A stretch of 64,000 nt of DNA from Pseudobacter ginsenosidimutans (GTDB lineage Bacteria > Bacteroidota > Bacteroidia > Chitinophagales > Chitinophagaceae), in contig NZ_CP042431.1 in assembly GCF_007970185.1 (NCBI RefSeq), positions 5,518,001 to 5,582,000 of the forward strand. Reading direction: 5' to 3'. A program made the position numbers and the translations under genes. Positions within the stretch are counted from its first letter, which is position 1, and every line of letters starts with the position of its first letter. Below, piece by piece: positions 35,059-43,377 of this stretch. Under the pieces are notes generated by a model. That model made no database searches, was not told where the DNA came from, and worked only from the letters and a program-made list of their open reading frames with translations.

Positions 35059-35760
35059 TTAGAGAGTGCTGATATTCCTGCTGCCATCCTGTTGCACATA
35101 GTAACGGAAAGTGAAGTAGGGGGCAGGCCAGAAGAGATCCACCACCAGCGGGGGATTGCCTTTATAAACATTGATCAGTTCCAGTTTCGCGAATTTTCCA
35201 TCGGCAGTTTTCAATACGAACGTGCGGTTCTTTACAGGCACCACCAGGTGATTGCTGAGTGAATAGAAGAACCAGCCATTACCGTTGCCGGGATCCCAGC
35301 CAACACCTGGCCTTCCTTCATGAATGAAAATATCATCGGCTGGTGCTTCATGTACCTGCTCATAGGGCTTATCGATGATCACGATGGCTGCACCCTTACC
35401 TGGTCCGCCAAGACCCGGACTGCCTTTCAAAGTGCCGCTGTTGCAGCTCACGAGCGAATTGTAGATATCGCCAAAGCATAAGTCCCAGTCGCCTGTTTTC
35501 AGGAAGCCGGAGCTGTCTTTTGCTGTTTTCAGGAATACCTGTTTTTGATCTGAGAAGCGGAACAGGAAAGGATAGAAAGGGCGTTGTTCTTTTCCTTCCA
35601 CGCCTTCGCCCATGGAGGCCAGGGTATCTCCGGCCAGGTCTTTGATCAAAGTACTTTTAGTGTGTTCCGGATTATAGGGGTCGTTGCTTTTTTTACAGGA
35701 CGTCGTCATTAGCAGTAACCCGGCGAGCAGGTAAACGAGTGTGCATATATTGTATTTCAT
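35059..35760 (-). CDS. hmuY: HmuY-family heme-binding lipoprotein
   Basis: ATG at 35760, 8 nt past the receptor stop, gives 233 aa with a lipoprotein signal (LVYLLAGLLLMTTSC). Fold markers are TGDWDLCFGDIYNSLVSCNSG, SPGLGGPGKGAAIVIIDKPYEQ, RTFVLKTADGKFAKLELINVYKG and FTFRYYVQQDGSRNISTL. It directly follows the receptor, which is the HmuR-HmuY order. A second HmuY-type gene comes next, 16 nt further on. Confidence 0.87.
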   Translation of the reverse strand: MKYNICTLVYLLAGLLLMTTSCKKSNDPYNPEHTKSTLIKDLAGDTLASMGEGVEGKEQRPFYPFLFRFSDQKQVFLKTAKDSSGFLKTGDWDLCFGDIYNSLVSCNSGTLKGSPGLGGPGKGAAIVIIDKPYEQVHEAPADDIFIHEGRPGVGWDPGNGNGWFFYSLSNHLVVPVKNRTFVLKTADGKFAKLELINVYKGNPPLVVDLFWPAPYFTFRYYVQQDGSRNISTL

Positions 35761-35768
35761 GTGTTGTA

Positions 35769-37931
35769 TCATTGTGCTTGTTTGAAACATCTCCAGACCA
35801 AACCGGCCAGGATCATTCTTCCGGGTTGTGCAGGCATGAGATAGTCTGTATAATCATTGATATTCTCTGCCGTAAGTTGCAGTGTTAGCCTTTCTTTCAA
35901 TATTTTTTTCTGAACGGAGGCATTCAATAACGCGAATCCATCCACGAAGGCATCGTACCGGTCGATATAGCCATTATTATCCATGTCCTGGAATCCTGCT
36001 TTGCTGCGGTAATTCATGCGTACGCTGAGTGCAAGTCCCAATGGCTTGTATTCATAAAAGATCTGCAGGTTTGCCATATGACGGCTTCTGTCAGGCAGGC
36101 CGAAGTAATCTGAAACACCGGCGGGCCTTACAGCATTGGGAGCGCGTACGGTCCTGTATTTGCTGCCGCCATTTTTGATGGAATCGATCACGGTCTGGTC
36201 CTTTGCATAGAGCAACTGGTAACCTCCGGAGATCACCAGTCCTTTCATAGGATTCCAGTGTATTCCAGCTTCAGCTCCATAAGTGTAAGCCTTCGCGATA
36301 TTGAACCAGCTGAATAATTGTGAGCCATTCTTTTTCAATCCCACCTGCTGGTTCACGATCTGGTTGTAGATAGTATTGTAAAAGCCGTTGAAGTTGATCT
36401 TGAGTTTTTCAACAGGTTTGATGATAACGCCACCATTCCAGGAAGTAGAGGTTTCAGGCTTGAGATCCGTGATTGCACCGGCAATCTCCCACACAGCCTG
36501 TACCTGTCCGGCCGCTTTCAGATCTGCAATACTTTGTTCGAACACATTCGCACCAACAATGGTATACCCCTGTGTTACATTGGTGAATACCTGGTAAAGC
36601 TGTTTGTAAGTGGGTGATTTGAAACCACGCCCCACCGACATTTTTGCCGTGAGCCAGGAGTTCAGCGCATAACTGATACCGGCAGCAGGAGAGACTTTTT
36701 GTCCGTATACAGAATTGCCATCGAGCCTGAATCCTGCAATGATGTTCAATGCATTTACCGGTTGCCAGCTGGCCTGCGTATAGGCGAAATAGTTAGTCAT
36801 GTTGCCGCCGGCACCTTTCGCTTCTGCGATATTTTGCATCCAGGCACCACCGGCGCCTCCGATCAGGGAAAGTTTTTGAGGTTTGAAATCATGGGACGCC
36901 TGCATTTCAACGCGATGAATATTCTCTTTGAAATCATTGTTCTGAAGTGTAATGCCATTTTCCCGGAGCGTTACTTCCTGCGAAGATTTGTAGGTAGTGA
37001 AGTAGTAACGGCTGATGATCCTTGTATTGACTCCCAGCTTCAGGTTATGCGCCAGCATAGCGTTGAGATCGTCTTCGTCCAGCACATCCCTTGTTGGCAT
37101 AGCACCATAGGAACGATCCATAATGGAATGACGATTGGCATATCTCGCTGTGAAATGCAGTGAGCCAGCTTTGTCGAAATCATAATTGGTCCTGGCCATG
37201 AACGAGAGATTATCGTAGGGTGGGGATGTTTTTCCTTCCCTGAGATATTTCGTGTTCACATTGAAGCCATCGGTCCTGTAATAATTCGCGGTAAGCCAGG
37301 CGCCTCCTTTCTTTTTGGCGAAAGGCGTTTCCGCTTCAATAGTGGCATCAGTTGTTTTGTATGTGCCGTGCTGTAATGAAACCAGGGCCTGTGTTTGTGT
37401 AACTTGTTGCCTGGTGATGATGTTTACCACTCCACCAAGCGCTTCGCTTCCAAAGAGACTGCTGGAGGCGCCTTTGATCACTTCAATTCTTTCGATATCT
37501 GAAACGGAAATTCGGCTGAGATCGAGGTTCCCGCTGTTCCTGCCAGCAATGGGTTGTCCGTTGATGAGGATGGTAATGTATTCAGAAGAAAAACCCTGCA
37601 TTTGCAAACCGATGCTCCGGTTGCCGGAGCCGAGATCGCTCACGATGGCCATCCCTGTTTGTTCGCGCAACACCTCATCCAGTCTGCGGCTGCCCATGAT
37701 AGCGATCGTCTTCTTATCGATAATGGTAACAGGCGCTGGCACTTTGTGAATATTGATCACATTATCCAAATTACGTGTACGGCTTTCCGTTATAATCACT
37801 TCCTGAAGTTTTTTGGCACTGTCCTGTGCATGGACGGGTTCTAAGCATAACAGCAGAAACAGTGTGCAGCTTAGCGATGATATGGATGACGAAATGTTCA
37901 ATGGAAAGTGATTTGAATCCGCAAATTTCAA
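35769..37931 (-). CDS. TonB-dependent heme/hemoprotein receptor (HmuR-like)
   Basis: The 720-aa outer membrane receptor has a signal peptide ending ..LEPVHAQ, a TonB-box-like EVIITE, and a plug (MGSRRLDEVLREQTGMAIVS, QGFSSEYITILINGQPI, IERIEVIKGASSSLFGSEALGGVVNIIT). The barrel carries the equivalent of the heme-receptor FRAP region as GRGFKSPTYKQLYQVF. The NPxL-type motif is displaced to ITDLKPETS behind an insertion of about 30 residues. The C-terminus ends in LAGLVWRCF, an aromatic terminal strand. It leads an operon with two HmuY proteins and two other lipoproteins and is divergent from an AraC regulator. Confidence 0.88.
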   Translation of the reverse strand: MKFADSNHFPLNISSSISSLSCTLFLLLCLEPVHAQDSAKKLQEVIITESRTRNLDNVINIHKVPAPVTIIDKKTIAIMGSRRLDEVLREQTGMAIVSDLGSGNRSIGLQMQGFSSEYITILINGQPIAGRNSGNLDLSRISVSDIERIEVIKGASSSLFGSEALGGVVNIITRQQVTQTQALVSLQHGTYKTTDATIEAETPFAKKKGGAWLTANYYRTDGFNVNTKYLREGKTSPPYDNLSFMARTNYDFDKAGSLHFTARYANRHSIMDRSYGAMPTRDVLDEDDLNAMLAHNLKLGVNTRIISRYYFTTYKSSQEVTLRENGITLQNNDFKENIHRVEMQASHDFKPQKLSLIGGAGGAWMQNIAEAKGAGGNMTNYFAYTQASWQPVNALNIIAGFRLDGNSVYGQKVSPAAGISYALNSWLTAKMSVGRGFKSPTYKQLYQVFTNVTQGYTIVGANVFEQSIADLKAAGQVQAVWEIAGAITDLKPETSTSWNGGVIIKPVEKLKINFNGFYNTIYNQIVNQQVGLKKNGSQLFSWFNIAKAYTYGAEAGIHWNPMKGLVISGGYQLLYAKDQTVIDSIKNGGSKYRTVRAPNAVRPAGVSDYFGLPDRSRHMANLQIFYEYKPLGLALSVRMNYRSKAGFQDMDNNGYIDRYDAFVDGFALLNASVQKKILKERLTLQLTAENINDYTDYLMPAQPGRMILAGLVWRCFKQAQ

Positions 37932-38136
37932 ACATCACCAACATCAGTACGGGAGAATTACTTACCTGATCCGGTAAATGAGCTTATCATAAACGGGAAT
38001 TTATTTACCATTTCCGGGCAAACTTTTAATATGTTATTGAATGTGGTAAACTCTTTTTCCTTTTTCGGTATTCTATTTCCGCTTTTCGGGTGAATTGCAA
38101 TTATGAATTCAATATTATTGTGCATGAATATCTCAC

Positions 38137-39138
38137 ATGATTAATACCGTGAATATCCAGAACCTTGCTGCTGAAAAGATGTTTTGTCCGTTTACAATAC
38201 AATCAGAAGGAGGCATGATCCGTGAGAGTCGCCGTCAGGTAGACAAAGGAGGTCATGCGGGGAGCATTTATGAAGTAAGCACACCGGACGGCATCAATCT
38301 TGGTTACTACAATGTTGCCTCCACGAAGAATGGTGAAGTGGTGATCAATAATCAACAGGCATTCTTACAACTCAGCTATACGATCAGTGGAAAGAAAAGT
38401 TATCGTGTGAATGATGGCAGTAATCACCTGGTGAGTTTTGTAAAGCAGGAATACAATTATCTGTTCCTGCCGGAGCAGCGGATCCATCTTTGCTGGGAGC
38501 CGGGAGAGCGGCTGGAGACTTTTGAGATCGGCATCAGTCCTGACCTGATGATGCGATTCCTTCCTGAAGAACATCCTTTCTTTCCGGTATTGAAAAAAAG
38601 CATCACTGAGAACGTGCCTGCCCTGATGAGCCCGATCAATTTATCGCTGCCCACCAGGAGCAGCGCCATTCTTTATGATATGCTGCAATGCCCGTTGGAA
38701 GGGCGCTACAAGCAACTATACCTGAAAGGTAAGATCACAGAACTGATGGCGCTGCAGCTGGAAGAATACGAGCAATTCATGGACCGCAACATGAAGGCTG
38801 CAGGTAAGGCGCTGAAGCAGGAAGAGATCATGCGCATGTATATGGTGAGAGATATCGTGGTGTCTAACCTGCAACGTCCCTGTTCCCTTATAGATCTGGC
38901 GCACCAGGTAGGCACCAATGAAGCATACCTGAAAAAACAATTCAAACAGGTATTTGGAACTACCGTATTCGGCTACCTGCAGGTGATCAAAATGGGAGAG
39001 GCGAGGAAAATGCTACTGATGGGACAAAGTGTTTCCGAAGTGGCTTATCTGACAGGATACAAACATGTGGCGCATTTCACGAGGGCCTTCAAGAAACATT
39101 TTGGTGTTGCTCCCCATGTGATCAGAAGTAAAACATAA
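38137..39138 (+). CDS. AraC-family regulator of the heme locus
   Basis: The 333-aa product has a C-terminal AraC/XylS double helix-turn-helix (CSLIDLAHQVGTNEAYLKKQFKQVFG, then VSEVAYLTGYKHVAHFTRAFKKHFGVAPHVI). The N-terminal part (QLSYTISGKKSYRVND, WEPGERLETFEIGISPDLMMRF) resembles PchR/YbtA-type siderophore or heme regulators. It is divergent from the heme receptor, with 205 nt between, including GGTAAAT/ATTTACC half-sites near 37973-38010. Activation of the receptor operon is inferred. Confidence 0.88.
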   Translation: MINTVNIQNLAAEKMFCPFTIQSEGGMIRESRRQVDKGGHAGSIYEVSTPDGINLGYYNVASTKNGEVVINNQQAFLQLSYTISGKKSYRVNDGSNHLVSFVKQEYNYLFLPEQRIHLCWEPGERLETFEIGISPDLMMRFLPEEHPFFPVLKKSITENVPALMSPINLSLPTRSSAILYDMLQCPLEGRYKQLYLKGKITELMALQLEEYEQFMDRNMKAAGKALKQEEIMRMYMVRDIVVSNLQRPCSLIDLAHQVGTNEAYLKKQFKQVFGTTVFGYLQVIKMGEARKMLLMGQSVSEVAYLTGYKHVAHFTRAFKKHFGVAPHVIRSKT

Positions 39139-39202
39139 TGAAAAGTCGCGGCCTCCCGGCGCGCGACTTCAATAATAAACGCTGGATAAATTATTGCCGG
39201 AC

Positions 39203-39331
39203 CTACTTCGCAATCCACCAGGCCAGCACCAGCCAAAGCAATCCTTTGATCAGAAAGAACATGAATCCCCAGAAGCCGATCTTCTTGATCCATTTGATAA
39301 TGGCCTGTTTTTTTGTGGTGGTTGTTTCCAT
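39203..39331 (-). CDS. Small membrane protein, 42 aa, coupled to the heme monooxygenase
   Basis: ATG at 39329-39331 lies 2 nt after the stop of the IsdG-type gene, and TAG is at 39203-39205. The peptide has a basic Thr/Lys N-terminus (METTTTKKQAIIKWIKK) and one Trp-rich hydrophobic helix (GFWGFMFFLIKGLLWLVLAW). A single-pass inner-membrane topology with cytoplasmic N-terminus is expected. The very close spacing suggests a joint role with heme degradation, for example holding the enzyme near the membrane. This is inference; I know no named family. Confidence 0.7.
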   Translation of the reverse strand: METTTTKKQAIIKWIKKIGFWGFMFFLIKGLLWLVLAWWIAK

Positions 39332-39333
39332 GA

Positions 39334-39663
39334 TCATTCGCTGATGATCTGATAGGTTTTGAAATCGCTAGACATCGGCGCAGGTTTTCCTTCAGCCTTT
39401 GCTTTGGCAATGTCTTCAAATCCGCGTTTGTGGCCCTGGATAAAAGTTTCCGAGCGCGTCCAGTCCTTAAATGCCTGCTCGTGTTCCCAATAGCTTACGA
39501 TCAGATAGGGATCACCTTCCTTACCCGGACGAAGCACATGCATATTAAGAAAGCCAGGCATGGTGTCGATGGCATGCGCCCTGGTGGCAAAAAGTTGTTC
39601 AAAGCGGTGGCGGTATTCAGCATTACAGTTGATGTAATTGATGGCTACAAAGTGATTTTTCAT
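39334..39663 (-). CDS. IsdG-type heme-degrading monooxygenase (ABM fold)
   Basis: The 109-aa product is a ferredoxin-like ABM-domain protein. The Asn-Trp-His triad of IsdG/IsdI is present at the expected places: N9 (FVAINYI), W68 (AFKDWTRSETF) and H78 (IQGHKRGF), compared with N7, W67 and H77 in IsdG. IsdG opens the heme ring and releases iron. Position next to a HmuR/HmuY locus supports that role. General ABM proteins of other function share the fold, but usually not the full triad in this spacing. It is followed by a coupled 42-aa membrane peptide. Confidence 0.85.
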   Translation of the reverse strand: MKNHFVAINYINCNAEYRHRFEQLFATRAHAIDTMPGFLNMHVLRPGKEGDPYLIVSYWEHEQAFKDWTRSETFIQGHKRGFEDIAKAKAEGKPAPMSSDFKTYQIISE

Positions 39664-39779
39664 CTTTTTTTGAGTTTGTGAATCAAAAATAAGTTTGTCA
39701 CAGAACTGTCATGCGCCATCCCGGGAGAATCAGTTACCCCAAAAGGAAAACTTCATTTTATACGAATTTCTTTCCAAAT

Positions 39780-39825
39780 AACAGCGGGAAAAAAAACGGG
39801 AAATGGCGTTTTTTTTCCCGCTGTT
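39780..39825. terminator. Perfect 19-bp hairpin with A8/T8 tracts
   Basis: AACAGCGGGAAAAAAAACG (39780-39798) pairs perfectly with its reverse complement (39807-39825) around an 8-nt loop. It lies between the divergent IsdG-type gene and higB, upstream of both, where an ordinary terminator is not expected. It may end an unannotated short RNA or insulate the two promoters. Nothing else is recognised in 39664-39927. Confidence 0.6.
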
Positions 39826-39927
39826 ATGCAGTCCTGTACAGCTAACATTGTATTGCTAATGGTACTGATGATGTATAAGGCAGGATATACCCAGTAGTAC
39901 TGATTTTTAAAAAAAAGGGGCGAAAAA

Positions 39928-39959
39928 TTTGTAACCCCGGAGGTTACGGCATATCTTTG
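39928..39959 (+). promoter_or_regulatory. higBA promoter with embedded operator
   Basis: TTTG (39928-39931), a 20-nt spacer and TATCTTTG (39952-39959) match the Bacteroidota promoter consensus fully. The spacer contains GTAACC-CCGGA-GGTTAC, a dyad suited to autorepression by HigA. The higB ATG begins 3 nt after the -7 box, so the message may be leaderless. Confidence 0.65.
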
Positions 39960-39961
39960 TT

Positions 39962-40261
39962 ATGATTATTTCAATAACCCATAAAGGCCTGCGGCAATTT
40001 TGGGAAAACGATGATCCTTCGCTGCTACCAACGGCCTATATTGAAAAGATCAGGAGAATCTTGTACTTGTTGAACCATCAGTCTCCTTTGAGGGAACTTC
40101 AATTATTAAGAAGGTACAGGCTTCATCGCCTGACCGGAAATTTAGAGGATTACTGGTCATTGCACATCACGCCAAATTACAGGATCATCTTCAGGATAGT
40201 TGATGATGATGTGCACCTGGTTAACTTTTTGGATTACCATAATAAAAAATCAAAATTATGA
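39962..40261 (+). CDS. higB: HigB-type RelE/ParE-fold mRNA interferase toxin
   Basis: The 99-aa product shows the HigB pattern: SITHKGLRQFWENDDPS, KIRRILYLLNHQSPLRELQ, LHRLTGNLEDYWSLHITPNYRIIFRI and VHLVNFLDYH. HigB cleaves mRNA on the ribosome. The toxin gene precedes its antitoxin, as is usual for higBA, and overlaps it by 4 nt. Confidence 0.92.
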   Translation: MIISITHKGLRQFWENDDPSLLPTAYIEKIRRILYLLNHQSPLRELQLLRRYRLHRLTGNLEDYWSLHITPNYRIIFRIVDDDVHLVNFLDYHNKKSKL

Positions 40262-40569
40262 AGAGAGGAATGAGACCTCCGCAGCCGGGCCCTGCTATAC
40301 TTGATCTGCTGATCGAAGACAGGGGCCTTACCATCACGGCAGCTGCCAGACTGATGGACGTCAGTCGTAAGCAGTTGTCCGAGGTAGTGAATGGTATTGC
40401 CGCTCTTACCCCTGAGATGGCCATTCGTATTGAGCGTGTGTTCGGCTCTTCCGCCGATCTCTGGATGAAGATGCAGGCGGATTATGATCTCTGGCTTGCC
40501 GATAACTCCGGCAAGCTGGATCATCTTAAGCCCATTGATGGTAAACAACCTCAGAAACAGGCTTCCTGA
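40258..40569 (+). CDS. higA: HigA-type antitoxin, XRE family
   Basis: The 103-aa product has a helix-turn-helix (GLTITAAARLMDVSRKQLSEVVNG) followed by the HigA-specific ALTPEMAIRIERVFGSSADLWMKMQADYDLW. It neutralises HigB and probably represses the promoter through the GTAACC/GGTTAC dyad. Its start overlaps the higB stop (ATGA). Confidence 0.93.
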   Translation: MKRGMRPPQPGPAILDLLIEDRGLTITAAARLMDVSRKQLSEVVNGIAALTPEMAIRIERVFGSSADLWMKMQADYDLWLADNSGKLDHLKPIDGKQPQKQAS

Positions 40570-40633
40570 CCGCTCCTCACATCTCCTTTGTTAATATTGT
40601 TTTACAGCCGCAACAACGCAGCCTATTTATCGT

Positions 40634-40641
40634 TATTTTTG
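40634..40641 (+). promoter_or_regulatory. Candidate -7 box for the prc gene
   Basis: TATTTTTG matches TAnnTTTG and ends 5 nt before the ATG at 40647. No -33 TTTG is at the standard distance. It may indicate a very short leader. Confidence 0.35.
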
Positions 40642-40646
40642 GTACA

Positions 40647-42812
40647 ATGACCAAAGTTTTCAATTATATGTTTAGCAAAAGGAATCTGCCGGTTGTGTTG
40701 ATTTTCCTGGCCGCAGGAGTATTTGTGGCCTTCCGTTCCCTCGGGCTCGGTGGAGGAAAGAACAATGAGACCAAATATGATAAAATTCTTCACACAGTAG
40801 GAGAAATGCTTACCCAGATCCACTATAGCCCCAAGAAAGTGGATGATGCCTTCTCCAAAGAAGTATTCAAAAAATACCTTGGAGAGAAGATAGATGATCA
40901 GAAGAATATCCTCTTACTCTCAGACGTGAATCAACTGAAAACAGCATACGAAACCAAACTGGATGATGAGATCCGGGGTGGCTCTGTTCAATTCGTTCCT
41001 GCCGTTAGTACTGTTTTCAAGACAAGAATAGCAGAAACAGAAGCGATCTATAAAGATATTCTCTCCAAACCATTCGATTTCACAAAGGACGAATCTGTCA
41101 ATCTCAATTCAGAGAAAGCGGACTATCCCAAAAACGAAGCTGAGCGTCAGGAGTCCTGGAGGAAGCGCCTGAAATATATGGCCCTCGATCGTTATGCCGA
41201 ACTGATCGCTGACCGCGAAAAGAATGCCGGTAAAGAAGGCTTCGTAAAAAAGACCGACGCTGAGCTTGAAGCAGAAGCTCGCGAAAGAGTGTTGAAGATC
41301 CTGAACAGGACATACGACCGTCTCAAATTCAAAGTGACCGATGATGACCGCTTCAATGAATATGTGAAGACAGTAGCAGAATACATGGATCCGCATACTA
41401 CCTTCTTTCCACCTGTTGATAAACGTTACTTCGATGAACAGATGAGCGGCCAGTTCTTCGGTATCGGCGCTTCACTCCGTGAAGAGGATGGATTCATCAA
41501 GATCGTTACCCTTGTAGCCGGTAGCCCTGCCTGGAAATCCGGCGTATTCAATGTTGGTGATATCATTCTCAAAGTAGCGGAAGGAAAAGAAGGAGAGTGG
41601 GTTGACCTTACCGGTTATATTGTAGAAGATGCTGTGAAACTTATCAGGGGCAAGAAAGGCTCCGAGGTCAGACTGACTTTGAAAAAAGCAGACGGGTCAC
41701 TGAAAGTGGTAAACCTGATCCGCGACAAAATACTACAGGATGAAACCTTTGCCAGAAGCGTGGTGATCAATACAACCCGCGGTAAAGTTGGCATGATCTA
41801 CCTGCCGGAGTTCTATGCCAACTTCGACGATCCCCAGGGAGCACGTTGCTCTGAGGATGTGCGCAAAGAGATCATTAAGCTGAAGGAACAGAAAGTAGAT
41901 GGCATCATTATGGACCTCCGCAATAATGGTGGGGGCTCACTCTATGATGTAGTGCAGATGGTGGGGCTTTTCATTGAAGGCGGCCCCATTGTTCAGGTGA
42001 AAGACCGCGATGGCAAACCCCAGGTGTATTACGACCGCGACAAATCAGTTCTGTATGATGGTCCGCTTGCCGTAATGGTGAATGAATTCAGTGCCTCTGC
42101 CTCTGAGATCTTTGCAGCCGCTATCCAGGATTACGATCGTGGCCTGATCATCGGCAGTACTTCCACTTATGGAAAAGGAACTGTTCAGCGTAATATCGGT
42201 CTTGATAAGACCATGGGAATGCTGGACCCGAACAGTGATCTCGGCACACTCAAAGTAACACTGCAGAAATTCTACCGCATCAATGGTGGCTCAACTCAGC
42301 TGCGTGGTGTAAGTTCAGATATCACCCTCCCCGATATCTATGAATTCTCCAAGCTGCGTGAAAAGGACAATCCTGATGCATTGCCCTGGGATGAGATCCA
42401 GCAGGCAGGTTACAATCGTTGGAAATACGGACTGGACCTGGCGCCTATTCAGAAATCCAGCGAAGCAAGGTTAAGGAACAATGATGCTTTCAATCTGATC
42501 CGTACCAATGCAGAATGGCTGACCAAACAGAACGATAAGGTGGCAAGTCTCAACCTGAAGAAATACCAGGATGAGCAGAAACAGATCAAAGCTACCGTGA
42601 AGCAGATCGAAACATTGAGCAAATCGTCCCATGAACTGGATGCACAAGCGCTTGTGGAGGATTTGAAGAAATACGAAAATGATCCTGCCAAGCTGGAGCG
42701 TTTCAAACAATGGGTAAAGAACCTTCGCTCCAATGATATATACCTCAATGAAGCAGTGAATGTGGTGAATGATATGATCATCCAGAAGAATCTTGTTTAC
42801 AGCGGTAAGTAA
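40647..42812 (+). CDS. prc: Carboxy-terminal processing protease (S41, Tsp/Prc)
   Basis: The 721-aa product has an N-terminal signal anchor (LPVVLIFLAAGVFVAF), a helical Tsp N-domain, a PDZ domain (GIGASLREEDGFIKIVTLVAGSPAWKSGVFNVGDIIL), and the S41 catalytic core with Ser in NEFSASASEIFAAAI and Lys in STSTYGKGTVQ. The C-terminal helical domain is of the Tsp type. It degrades or trims periplasmic proteins at their C-termini. It is the first gene of a plus-strand run with the KdsC-like, UbiA and Maf genes. Confidence 0.95.
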   Translation: MTKVFNYMFSKRNLPVVLIFLAAGVFVAFRSLGLGGGKNNETKYDKILHTVGEMLTQIHYSPKKVDDAFSKEVFKKYLGEKIDDQKNILLLSDVNQLKTAYETKLDDEIRGGSVQFVPAVSTVFKTRIAETEAIYKDILSKPFDFTKDESVNLNSEKADYPKNEAERQESWRKRLKYMALDRYAELIADREKNAGKEGFVKKTDAELEAEARERVLKILNRTYDRLKFKVTDDDRFNEYVKTVAEYMDPHTTFFPPVDKRYFDEQMSGQFFGIGASLREEDGFIKIVTLVAGSPAWKSGVFNVGDIILKVAEGKEGEWVDLTGYIVEDAVKLIRGKKGSEVRLTLKKADGSLKVVNLIRDKILQDETFARSVVINTTRGKVGMIYLPEFYANFDDPQGARCSEDVRKEIIKLKEQKVDGIIMDLRNNGGGSLYDVVQMVGLFIEGGPIVQVKDRDGKPQVYYDRDKSVLYDGPLAVMVNEFSASASEIFAAAIQDYDRGLIIGSTSTYGKGTVQRNIGLDKTMGMLDPNSDLGTLKVTLQKFYRINGGSTQLRGVSSDITLPDIYEFSKLREKDNPDALPWDEIQQAGYNRWKYGLDLAPIQKSSEARLRNNDAFNLIRTNAEWLTKQNDKVASLNLKKYQDEQKQIKATVKQIETLSKSSHELDAQALVEDLKKYENDPAKLERFKQWVKNLRSNDIYLNEAVNVVNDMIIQKNLVYSGK

Positions 42813-42833
42813 TTCATTAACCATTTTCAATTC

Positions 42834-43355
42834 ATGAGTCTGTTAACGCATTTTAAAGCGATCACTACTTTTATATTCGATATGGATGGTGTGCTCACTG
42901 ATGGCACACTACTGATACTTGACAATGGTCAATTCATCCGGCGTATGAACATCAAGGATGGTTATGCGCTGCAACTGGCCATCAAAAAAGGTTATCGTGT
43001 TGCTGTTATTTCCGGCAGTACTTCCGATCCGGCGGTTATACGTCTGGGAAAGTTGGGTATCACAGATGTGTTCATGGGAGTGAAGAACAAAACCGAAATA
43101 TTCCAGCAATACCTTGCCCAGCACGGCATACAGCCATCACAGGTATTGTACATGGGCGATGATATTCCCGATCTTGCAGTGATGAAACTGGCAGGAATGC
43201 CCTGCGCCCCCGCAGATGCTGTAACCGAGATCCGTCAGGCAGCCAGGTATATTTCACATTCATCAGGAGGAATGGGATGTGTAAGGGATGTGATCGAACG
43301 TGTAATGAAACTGAACGACCACTGGGATCTGCATACGGATGTGGCGAGTAAATAG
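42834..43355 (+). CDS. kdsC: KdsC-type HAD phosphatase (KDO 8-phosphate phosphatase)
   Basis: The 173-aa HAD-superfamily protein has no cap domain, as in KdsC. Motif I is FIFDMDGVLTDG, motif II VISGSTS, the lysine lies in GVKNKTEIF, and motif IV is YMGDDIPDLAVMKLAGMPCAPADA. KdsC makes free KDO for lipopolysaccharide core. Tetrameric relatives acting on other sugar phosphates exist, so the substrate is probable rather than certain. It is 21 nt after prc. Confidence 0.88.
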   Translation: MSLLTHFKAITTFIFDMDGVLTDGTLLILDNGQFIRRMNIKDGYALQLAIKKGYRVAVISGSTSDPAVIRLGKLGITDVFMGVKNKTEIFQQYLAQHGIQPSQVLYMGDDIPDLAVMKLAGMPCAPADAVTEIRQAARYISHSSGGMGCVRDVIERVMKLNDHWDLHTDVASK

Positions 43356-43377
43356 TTCTTTCTTATCTTAGCGTTGC

